A stretch of 64,000 bases of DNA from Fomitopsis serialis (lineage: Eukaryota; Basidiomycota; Agaricomycetes; Polyporales; Fomitopsidaceae). Position numbers and translations under genes: made by a program. Positions within the stretch are counted from its first letter, which is position 1. Each line of letters begins with the position of its first letter. The notes beneath the pieces were generated by a model. It had not been told where the DNA came from and did no database searches. It saw only the letters and a program-made list of their open reading frames with translations. The stretch is taken from contig NW_025955006.1 of NCBI RefSeq assembly GCF_022376445.1, forward strand, positions 124,001 to 188,000, read 5' to 3'. Positions 44,684-54,323 of this stretch are shown piece by piece.

Positions 44684-47443
44684 AGACGACTAATCTATGC
44701 ACAAATTGGCCCCTCTCCGACCGATCAGCGGTGTATGCAGTAGGTATGAGCGAGGTGAAGGTGAAGGACGGGTGCTGGGCCTACTTGCCCGCGTTAGCGC
44801 TCAGTAGGTGGCGTATGCCCCGCGTACGCCCAAAATGGTATCCCTTGTGGATGCGGCGAGAAATCCCTGTTTTCATTGAGCGAAAGATTGCAACCGACGC
44901 CGTTTTTATGATACATAGCATAACTAAAGCAAGGCAAAACCAGTGACCATGCTATGGCACTGAGCCAACGTCTTCAAAGACAAGTTGATCAGCCGTGAAC
45001 ATTTGAACGATCATGTTACCAATTAAGTATATACTTAGTTCACCTGAGGGTTGAAGAGTACTCAGGCTGTTGGTCTGACTGGAGAACTTATAGCACCAAT
45101 CGTGCCACTCGGAATGAAAGTTGAGGCCTTGTTAGGCATACTATACGCTCATCCATAGCGACCATGCTAGCGGTGGTACCGGTAACGGTATTAATTAGGA
45201 AGTAAGTAATGACAGCTTACATCAGCACGGGTTTCTCAGAGGCTCCTCCTGTGGCTGCCTCCTCTCTCACAGAACGGCCATCTCGCCATGCACGCGGCAA
45301 CGAACAGCTGTGTCTTCAGCCAGGGCTCTCAGCAATCCTTCGGTGGCGATTTGCTGAAATACGCTTCTGGCGATCCTCAACTCCCACCCTCTATGACAAC
45401 TACACACCCGGACATGCGAAGCACTGGCTTTATGCCATATCTCTGCGCAGACGAGCTCGAGGCGGCAGCATTTTGGGGCGAGTATCGCGCTTCGAACACG
45501 AATCTTACTGCCTCCGCCAATGGGCAAGTGCGCATCGCCTCTGAGGCGCGGGTAGAACTACGCTACGGGCGATATTGCTATTGCCCGTGCAATTCAGTCT
45601 CAAGGAATGTACCTTTGGGACCTCGCACAACGCGGTAATGAGTGGATTCCATGCCTGTCTTTCCCGCGCTATGAAGCATTTTGCTTGATGAGAAGCGCGA
45701 GTCAATTTTCCTATCAGAGGGCGAAGCAGGCTCATACAACGGTTTCTGGGCTCTGACCTGATCGTCGGCGCCGGAATAGGTCTGCCCAAGCCACTGACAC
45801 CTGCGTTCACCACGCGACTGCTCGTCTGCTTGCTGCTTGCTACATCGCAGGCACTAAAATCATACCTGGAAACCGCAAATCGAGAGGCGGGAGCGCAAAG
45901 CGCTGCGTACAGGTTCGTCGTGCTCTCTACTACGACTGCCAGAAGCTTCACATGCATGATTATGCCAGCCATACGCGATGGGTGCAACCGCTCTGCCAGG
46001 TCGACTCGACTGCAGTTTATTATCTTTGCCATGTATGGCTGTTATCCGGACATCGGCGCCCTGATTGCTTGGTCTGTGGGAACGTATCGTGTCTGCGCTG
46101 GTGCCGCATTCACGGCGGCACCGTACGCTAAGCATGGCCTCGATTGTACGCGGCAGAAGAGGTCTGCCACAAGGTGTCCGCACGATATGAATGAACGTGG
46201 ACGCCTTTCGACTGCCGTTACGCTCGTGCACTCCCCCATTGGCCGGGGAGACGATACCGTACTGCCAGGCGACCTTTGTTTGTCTCCGGTAGAGCATGGA
46301 ACTCCCATCACTGCACTACATAGTATGTCATTTTACGCTTCATCCACAAAGCACACAGTACAGCATATGCCCATGGAAGACGGAGCTGCGTTGTGTCGGC
46401 TCTGATCTGCCACTCAATTTGCACGGAATGCGTCGGCGCGGACGGGTTCTGCGATAGTCTCCTTCGATCTGGTACGCTTCTTTTCGATCTCTTACTGAAC
46501 CATAACCGATAATGCATCCGCTTCCCTCGTATTATAGGCTCCTGCTGCTGAGCTGGAAACAGCTCGCCTTCCTCGGACGGTCGAACCAATGGCTCAGACG
46601 GCGTTCACCCCTGTTTCCTGTCACCCGGAACGGCAAAAAGTAATGGTACCGGCGCCCACGATGGAAGCACGAGCTCGCTCCTGCTAACTGCACCCCTCTG
46701 CCCTATGGCTCCTTGGAGCTTTAGCCTGTCGATGTTTCACCCTACGTGAGCCGTGCAAGTTGAGTACCGCGAACTTGATGCGCTGGTGACGATGTCCGGA
46801 GTCGTGGAGGTCTACGTAATTGCCGCATTATCACTCGTGATACTGAGTGTACCTATGCTTGTGAGTGGAACCTTGCTTCGTCATCTCAAGACCTGTTCGC
46901 AAACATGCTGTAAACACGAGGCTCAGGATTGCCGCCCCGGCTGCCGATCAACCGTTCCCCGTCCTATACTCGATCCGTCTTCATTATCCGGCACTCCTCG
47001 ACAATGCGCAACTATCTTGGACGCTGGGGGAGCTAACCTGTCCTCCTCATTTCAGTTGAGCGTTTGTCCAAGAGGCAGCTGAACCGGGCGTCTACGAAGA
47101 ATGGTATGGTCCGTTCTTGCGCTTCTTGTACTCTGGTCATGCTTCTAGAGGTCCGTGAAGTACCGGTCGGCCGGTCTCATCATTCCCCGCTTGGTCGACT
47201 ATCAACTCGGAAACTGAGCGCCCTGCTTGCAGCACTCCGAAGAGATAGAGTCCCGATCTCCGATGCCTCGTGTGCACAATGTCCTCTGAAAGCCATCTCT
47301 TTCGTGAAATGGCTTTCGAAGGTCTAGCCGGCACGCGATATAGGCTAGGCGGGTGTCTCGTTCCCACCTTATTACCTGGGACGGCCACTACTCCTGCATG
47401 CCGCTTGCTACCACCGCGCTGGCCTTCACCGTCGGCCGCCATC
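44684..47443. other. Gene-poor interval between divergent RING genes 2 and 3
   Basis: 2.76 kb containing both promoters and no gene I can support. A short hydrophobic frame at 46765-46860 (VVEVYVIAALSLVILSVPML, followed by GTGAGT) could be one exon of a lost membrane-protein gene, but no partner exons were found. Confidence 0.4.
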
Positions 47444-49470
47444 ATGCTGGTCCTCGACTCCTCCTCCACCTGCGATGTCTGCCTCGAGCCCTACTCTGAG
47501 GCCAAGGTCCCGCACGTCATCAATTGCGGGCACACATTCTGCTTGAGGTACGATACCCCCTGATACGCCTTTAGACCCTAGCTTGATCCGCTTGGCTTCT
47601 GTTCTTTCGTACCTTAGGTGCCTGCAGCTCTTAACGCGACAGATATGCCCTCTATGTAGGCGGGATTTCGAGCCGGTCCATGTACGGCGGCTGCACACCG
47701 ATAAGGGCAGCAGCCGTCCCTCATCGCCATCGCCATCCATGGGATATGAGCTGGACGAGCCGTCCACCCAAGCTCAACACCTGCAGAGCAGGATGTCACG
47801 CATTGTCCTCGATGGCGCTCCATCTGCCGATGTCTGTAACACCCTCGAGGACGTCAGTGAGTGGCTGAAAGGGACAGGCGGAGAGGTACGGCGCAGCTCG
47901 TCTGGATAGTAACCATGAGACGCTGAGAGCTTCTTTCCAGCATACCGACTTGCAAGCCACTTACTACCTTCTCCGTCGCTATACCGAACTACAGCGCAAG
48001 TACACAGAGCGCAAAGCGAGTTTCATGGTCTTGCAGGAGGGATGTGAAGCCCTCGAGGCGAAACTCTGTCGCGTGCAGGAGATATGTCATGACCTGCAAG
48101 AACAACTCTCTGCGCAAGAGGAGACGGCACAAGCAAGATACGAGGAGCTCGAGCGGTTACGCGCTGACGAACGTCAGGAACTCAAGAACGCAGAGGCAGA
48201 GCTTCGGGACCAGCTCGCGAAGCGGGAACGCACCTGGACTGGGTACGTAATTAGCTCGATCCTGGCATAAATTCCCACTGATCCGTCCGTGTAGGAAAGT
48301 ACGTGTGACCTGCTTCTCATCCACTCCCGCGAGACTAATGATGGGCCCCATTGATCTTAACAGTATGAGGTGCTGAGTAACGAGTGTAAACGACTCACCG
48401 ACGAGCTCCGAGAATGCGAGCGCAACCACCAGAACCCGCTCCCGGTACCTCCCCGGTACGACATCGGGGACCGCCACTACCCGCAGACCTCCCCCGAGCA
48501 CGACGACATGGTCATCGTGCAAGACAAGCCCGATGAGCGGCCCGAGCCGACCAACTCGCTCAAGATCGACATGGGCGAGAAGGAAAACATCTTCCACGTC
48601 TCGCCCGTCGCGCCGACGCTACCGATCCCGCCGCTCGCGTCGGAGACGTTTCGCGCGCTTAGCGACGACATCCCCGACAGTGAGGACGAGGGCGTGCGCA
48701 GCCGCAACGCGAAGCCGATCCCCATCAGGAGCGGTCTGCACCGCGCGGGCTCATCAAGACTCAAGTACGAGGAGCCGATGGCGCGCTCCCTCCCGCGCAG
48801 CATCGTCGACGTGCACATGGCGAGCTGCTCGTCGTCCCCGAGCGTGTCCAACCTCCACGCTGCCATCCGCGAGCGGGAGCGGCGCGCGGACGTCCCTGAC
48901 AGCGGGCTGGGCATGAACCTCACGTCCGGGCGGTACATCGACTGCCAGGACATGAGCGAGGAGGAGCGCCAGGTGCGGCGCCGCGCGCAGCTGCACGAAG
49001 TCCTGCACGACCCGACGACCAAGAGCTCGTCCGGCGCTGGACCATCCGGCAGCATCCCGCGCTCCCCCGCGCCCGTCATCCCGCCGCCACCCCCACCGAC
49101 ACGCTCAAATACGGTCCGCTGGGCGAGCGAGGCCGCCAAAGCCGCCGAGCGCGCCCGCGCGGCGAACATTTACACTTCGTCTTCCTCCTCCCACCTCCAG
49201 GCCTCGATATACGTCTCGCCGACATCACCCTCTGCGTCATACACGACGCGTACACCCTCCACGACGCGCACGCCCTCCCCGACGTCGCACACCTCGTCGA
49301 TGCGGCCCCCATCTCCCACGCGCAGCCCCGTCTCGTCGTCGCGGATGCGTCCGCAGCAGGTGCGGACGGCGTCGACGGACAGTCTGAAGACGATGAAGAT
49401 CCCCGCGAGTGCGTCTGGCCTGACGAGGACGTTCCTCGTGCAGGAGGCGCACGCGCAGCGGGTGTCATAA
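47444..49470 (+). CDS. RING-finger/coiled-coil protein 3 (594 aa)
   Basis: Five coding exons: 47444-47547, 47618-47885, 47941-48242, a 4-nt microexon 48295-48298, and 48364-49470; total 594 aa with every phase consistent. It starts MLVLDSSSTCDVCLEPYSEA and has a C3HC4 RING: CDVC, NCGHTFCLRCLQLL, ICPLCRRDFEP (residues about 10-50). Next is a helix (LQSRMSRIVL... VCNTLEDVSEWLKGTGGE), a long coiled coil (RYTELQRKYTERKASFMVLQ; LCRVQEICHDLQEQLSAQEE; RADERQELKNAEAELRDQLA; NECKRLTDELRECERN) and a disordered Pro/Ser/Thr-rich tail of about 300 residues. Likely E3 ubiquitin ligase; target unknown. Closest in layout to RING protein 2, with which it is divergently arranged. Confidence 0.85.
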
Positions 49471-50052
49471 CCACGGCCGCGACTCTGATCACACTATACA
49501 CAGTGCCGGTTCTGAGGGCAGGGTATTATAGCTGCGCTGAGCGCGAGGAGAGGATGCCAGTAGGTCCCGACAGGTTGACTATTAACTTATCCGTGCCTGG
49601 CCGTTCTCGACGATTCGCCCGACGGATACTTTCTTGACGATTTAAGACATATGTGTCATATACGTAGTAACTCTTATGTGCAGCTCGCACTCGTTGTCGA
49701 CGGCGCTGTGATTGCTGGTCACCATTCTTTAGTCGTGTGCTCGTTCATATATCATAGCGAGCCATCATCATTGATCGAAGGATGGGACGGCGTGCATTGA
49801 ACGGCTGGCGTTGGCTCTGGATTGAGGACTAACGAACAGAAGGAGCGACAAATCTGGAATAAGTAGCAATGCATAGCTCAGCACACCAGACTGGCCAGTA
49901 GTATAGTAGGTTTTGGTACACCCAATGTCCACAGTAGAACCTGCCACGCCCAGCCATACCCAACGGGCCCGCCCTTCAGATGCCCCTCGCTGTCGTCGCC
50001 TGACGACCCGCACAATCCGGGCATAACCACACGAGGGGGGCTGGAGTGTGGA
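49471..50052. other. Convergent 3' region
   Basis: 580 bp between RING gene 3 (+) and the Sec61 beta gene (-). No gene seen. Confidence 0.5.
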
Positions 50053-50620
50053 TTATTTTGTGAACGCACGGATGATCTTCGCAGAGATGTGCAGGAAGAA
50101 GATGGAGGCGATGAACGACAGGGAGAGCACGAGGACGATGAAGGGGTCGCTGTGTGTGGAAGTCGCCTGTCAGCCTGACCATTGACACGGAACAAGACAA
50201 GCGGGGGCCGCGGAAGGGGGTAGGGGTGACGAGAGAGCTCCACAACAAAGAACACGCACACTCGCAGCCCCGGTGAGTCGTCCGTGTACAACTTGAGCAT
50301 GGTGTTTGAAGACCCGCCCGCGCCCGCCGCGCGCGAGGAGTTGGGCCGTGCTGCCTGTGTGGTTCCTGCTGCCCTCCGCCTGTTTCGCATTCAGGTGTGC
50401 GCATGGAAGAGAAGCGGGAGAACCGTCAGCCTTTCCCGGGGTTCTGTGTCCTGCTGCGGGTACACGGACCTCATTTGTGCGCCAGGGGGCTTCGCTACTG
50501 CACCGTTGGGGCTCGTGGGCCGGCCAGCACCATTAGGGGCAGCGGAATCTGAGTCGGACTGCGTGAACAGCGTTGTATGGTCAGCCAGGGACTGCGCGCG
50601 GCGAGGTCGGTACAGACCAT
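50053..50620 (-). CDS. SBH1: Sec61 translocon beta subunit (Sbh1)
   Basis: Four exon pieces on the minus strand: 50618-50620 (ATG alone), 50470-50558, 50260-50379, 50053-50149; phases close to 102 aa. The protein starts MSDSDSAAPNGAGRPTSPNG, has the family core GGSSNTMLKLYTDDSPGLRV, then a single C-terminal membrane anchor DPFIVLVLSLSFIASIFFLH followed by ISAKIIRAFTK. Sec61 beta is the small tail-anchored subunit of the ER protein-conducting channel. Length and order agree with fungal Sbh1. As in RPS14 the first exon carries only the start codon. It is the first of three adjacent secretory-pathway genes. Confidence 0.95.
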
Positions 50621-51320
50621 GGCGAGGACGTGGAGGGAAGAAGTGAGTGTGCTGGCGGGAGTCTGTAGCGGTCAGTGTGCACGTACTGCATTCCACGTGG
50701 GCGTCGATACATAGTGTGTGACCCACTGTTACCGCCGTGTGATGCTACCCGCATAAGCGTGACAGTCACGGCTTCAAGTCTGCCGCAATGGGTGGATCGC
50801 GCATTGAACACCTCTGAGTAGAATCGCAGGACAGCGACTGGTCTGACATGCGTTAGTCAAGTACGGATGCACTGGCGGTGCTATAGCTACCGTCGTCGGA
50901 GTTGATTGAGGTATCCCGAGTCGCGCAGCGCCTTCCTACTACACATTAATTGAGTACTTGGACAATCCAAGCAAGCCCATCGTGATTGTCTTCAAGTTCT
51001 GTCAAAGTGTAAACGGAAGTTACACCGCTTCACAACATTGATAGCAAACACCGGTGTGAACACCATTCAACTAAGCCGCAGATGTGAGCAGGCAATGCTT
51101 AACTGTGCTAGTGGTTTTAAGCGACCGATCGAATACAGACACCGTCGCATATGTTGATTCTAGTGGGTCAAGGCGAGCAGATATGTACAGGCTATAATAC
51201 AGCAATCCTGATTCGAGGAATCAAGGCATAATCCGCCCTGTCAATTGCGAAGGTCATAAGCTAATTAAAGTCCGGAATAATCATATCGGGTCATATAACA
51301 CACCGACCGAACGTGCGTGC
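50621..51320. other. Interval between Sec61 beta and longin SNARE
   Basis: 700 bp, promoter of SBH1 and 3' flank of the SNARE gene; no coding feature found. Confidence 0.5.
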
Positions 51321-52205
51321 TCAGTCAGACGAGGAACCACACTGGTTTAGGGCGGCGCCGCAGAACTGGGCAACAAGGACCCACACGAGGACCTACAGCA
51401 ATCCATAAGCGAACACGCCAACACTCGCGCGGAATCATCCGACGCACCAGAGCCACAAGCACACTGAGCCCGACGACGCGCTTGTTCTTCCACCACATCT
51501 GCCGGCGTACGGTCCGCGCGCCACGCCGGAATGCGGTGGCCTGGCTTGCCATGTTGTCCGTCTTGTCGACGAGCAGCTCGATGCGCTCGCCGCGGGAGAG
51601 GATCTGCTCGACATTCTGCACCATGATGTCCTTCACCTGCGCGAGCTCCGCTTGCGCACGTGTGAGCTCGTCTGTAGGAGGGGCTGTGTTGTACGTGTTC
51701 ATGAGCTGTGCGATCGTCGATCCGAAGCTGCCTTGTAGGGCATATGACGGTGCGGAGGAGAGGTCGTCGGAGGAGGCGGAGGGAAGTGAGGTAAATCGTT
51801 GCTGCAGCTCGGCGAGGAAGGTGAACGGCATCCGGCTGGTTCGTTGCATGAGGGTTTCGGTGTGGCCATGACGGAGGTACTACTCACCGTCCTGCCGAAT
51901 CATCCGCCATGACGAGGTATGTGAAGCCACCCTCCGAGACATAGTGGAAGAGATACTGCTCCCATACATACGTCAATTTGCTGTTGTTCGGCGGGATCTT
52001 TGACAGGATGGTTTGTGTCGCTGTAAGAATGGTTGTGAGAGAGGTAGGATGCCCGACTGGACTAATGGAATACCTTGCGAGAAGTCCCTCGTCCCGCTCT
52101 TGTGCTCCGCAAGGATCGTCGAGCCTCGGGCAACCAAGGCATGGATCTGGGACTCATGTAAGTCCCAGTCGATGACAACTTAGAGAGGTAACTCACCAGA
52201 GACAT
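51321..52205 (-). CDS. Longin-domain R-SNARE (VAMP7/Nyv1-type, 224 aa)
   Basis: Five exons on the minus strand: 52197-52205, 52075-52146, 51888-52021, 51448-51835, 51321-51392, giving 224 aa. The longin domain begins MSLIHALVARGSTILAEHKS and continues ILSKIPPNNSKLTYVWEQYL, FHYVSEGGFTYLVMADDSAG and MPFTFLAELQQRF. The R-SNARE motif has LAQVKDIMVQNVEQILSRGE with the zero-layer Arg, then RIELLVDKTDNMASQA and FRRGARTVRRQMWWKNKR, then one anchor VVGLSVLVALVLVWVLVAQF. VAMP7-type SNAREs act in fusion with the vacuole/late endosome or plasma membrane. The 55-nt intron 51393-51447 splits the anchor; leaving it in destroys the hydrophobic stretch, which supports splicing. First exon is only three codons. 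Confidence 0.92.
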
Positions 52206-52604
52206 GATGGTACGTTCTGAGAAAGTATGTAGGTAGAGTCGTGGTCGTTGCTGCAGTGATCTTGCTACCGAAGGCGTCGCGGAGGTCGGCTTGTGATTGC
52301 TTGTGACCGTCACATCTCCCAATAAGCAGTGTACGTCACACTATAGACTCGCATTGTATTGAACTATAACAACAATCAGTAGCACACCTATGATGCCTTC
52401 ACAAAGCTATGGTCACGGCTAATCAGAACCAATGAGCGTTACAACGTTCCTCATTCTGCGTCCGCCACGACGTACCATCGCGTACTCTCCCACTATTTTG
52501 TTGCTCTGCTAAACACTCGACACCCCGCTAAGCCATAATCGTCTCCGGCCGTCCAGAGGTCGCCCACGCTCATTCTGTCGTCTTACTCCTCACACCCACC
52601 GAAA
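52206..52604. other. Divergent promoter, longin SNARE and DPM1
   Basis: About 400 bp shared by two divergent secretory-pathway genes. A C/T-rich leader precedes the DPM1 ATG at 52605. Confidence 0.55.
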
Positions 52605-53918
52605 ATGCTCGGGACCATCGACTACTCGGTTATCGTGCCCGCCTACAAAGAGGCGAGCAACCTGCGCCCGCTCGTGACGCGCATCTTCGCCGCATTGAAC
52701 CGCATCGACTCGCCCGTACCGGCGGGGCAGGTCGAGATCATCGTCGTGGACGACAACTCGCGCGACGGCTCCGTGGAGGTCGTCCAAGCACTACAGCAGG
52801 AGGGTTACAACGTCCGCATCGTGGTTCGCACGACGGAGCGCGGGCTGAGCAGCGCTGTCGTGCGGGGCTTCCAGGAGGCGCAGGGCGATAACATGTTGTG
52901 TATGGATGCGGACTTGCAGGTGAGTTGGCATGCGGTGTGGAAAGCCCGTTCGCCAGTACGGGGTCCCGAGTATGGACGGCAAACCCCCGTCATTCTATAT
53001 CGCCGTCGCTTCGCAGTGACGAAGAATGCATGTCTCTCCTCGTATGCACGGGGGTCTTGATCCAGGGCTTGTTTCTCACTCCCTCTTCCTCTGCCAACCA
53101 ACATTGTCTGGGATGAAAAGATATGGCGTATGGCCTGAGCAGAGGTGCGGGCCGGATATGCACTCAACACCACTACCCCCGAGCGACTCTTCTCCTACAC
53201 CTGCAGCCCACCCAACGGCCCTTGGGGGCGTACTATGCTGGATTCGCCTATGGACGACTTGTATTCACAGTTCACTTTATCCGGTATCATATCAAAGCGT
53301 GACAGCTGTTCTGACATGACCCAGCATCCACCAGAATACGTACCGCAAATGCTCGCTGCCATGTCCGAAACGAAACTCTTCGTGCTCGGGACACGGTATG
53401 GTGCCGGTGCCGGTGCCGTAGACGAGGGCTGGCCCCTCTACCGTCGCGTTATCTCAAACGGCGCTCGTCTGCTCGCCCTCCCGCTCACCTCCGCAAGCGA
53501 TCCCATGTCTGGCTTCTTTGGCATTCGGAAAGAAGCTGTGCGTATTCTCATCATCACTGTTATGTCCTACGTCTGTTCATACCCCAGGCAGTTCCTGAAG
53601 GCCAAGAATCTCAACGTGAGCGGCTTCAAGATCGCCCTCGAGCTCCTTGTCAAGGCGCAGATCCACTCCAACGCGATTGCGGAGGTGCCGTTCGCGTTCG
53701 GGCTGCGTGCAGCGGGCGAGAGCAAGCTGACGAGCAAGGTGATGCGGCTCTACATCGAGCAGCTGCTCGAGCTGTACTGGTACGGCTACAACGGCCTCAT
53801 TGCGTTCGCATTCCTGCTGTTCATCGCGCTCATCTTCCTCGTGTGGCGGTATCTGACCACGAGCAGCGAGCCGCTGATGGCGACAACGGTGCAAGGAGGG
53901 GGGCACGGGAGAGGCTAG
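52605..53918 (+). CDS. DPM1: Dolichol-phosphate mannosyltransferase
   Basis: Three exons: 52605-52919, 53325-53537, 53592-53918; 284 aa. The GT2 domain begins DYSVIVPAYKEASNLRPLVT, has VEIIVVDDNSRDGSVEVV and the metal-binding MDADLQHPPEYV, then FVLGTRYGAGAGAVDEGWPL and SDPMSGFFGI. The C-terminus has a hydrophobic anchor in GYNGLIAFAFLLFIALIFLV. Dpm1 moves mannose from GDP-Man to dolichol phosphate at the ER, feeding N-glycans, O-mannosylation and GPI anchors. A C-terminal membrane anchor is the yeast/Ustilago type, which works without Dpm2/Dpm3. Intron 1 is 405 nt, far longer than its neighbours. The open frame reaching upstream into this intron (from 53145) is a shadow: it breaks the DADLQ-HPPEY join. 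Confidence 0.96.
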
Positions 53919-54200
53919 TGAGTGGTACCGCTGGACATTTGAGTTGTGTATCATGCGTAATATATACCCCTCTATTCATTGAATGGGCCGGGCGTTCGTA
54001 CGTGCGTTAGCTTGGGCAGCTCTCCGGATTCATGTTGGGGGGACCGCGGAGCGAACGATTGTGTCTCTTGATGGCTGATGCTGTGGTTCGCAGGGCCATA
54101 GTACTAGGCGATTCTCAGTGGTCGTCGCACTCAAGCCTACTGTCGACGCAACTCGTTTGAGCCCGCCACGCATGTACTCACGCTCACGGTGATACCATTA

Positions 54201-54227
54201 CTGTAGCGGAGTGTATGCTGCCAACCG
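54201..54227 (+). repeat. Left terminal inverted repeat, 27 bp
   Basis: Begins CTGTAGCGGAGTGTATGCTG and ends CCAACCG; exact inverted match to 57430-57456. Confidence 0.95.
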
Positions 54228-54287
54228 TCACGCGTCACGGAGCCCTTCTGAGTCGCTATCTACACGTAGAAATGTCACGCGTCACGG
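54227..54287 (+). repeat. Subterminal direct repeats in left transposon end
   Basis: The 14-mer GTCACGCGTCACGG occurs at 54227-54240 and again at 54274-54287. Related GTCACGC or GTCACGG sites occur in the right end (about 57325, 57367, 57413). Likely transposase-binding sites by analogy with other elements. Confidence 0.75.
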
Positions 54288-54323
54288 TACATCGGTTGCT
54301 AAGAGCTAGTTACATTAGGGGTG

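Noticed and set aside
46753..47082. Possible small membrane protein gene
   Set aside because: One hydrophobic segment followed by a donor-like GTGAGT, but no further exon can be joined and no paralogue was seen.
53145..53324. In-frame upstream extension of the DPM1 second exon
   Set aside because: The conserved join DADLQ to HPPEY requires this to be intron; the extension has no similarity to glycosyltransferases.
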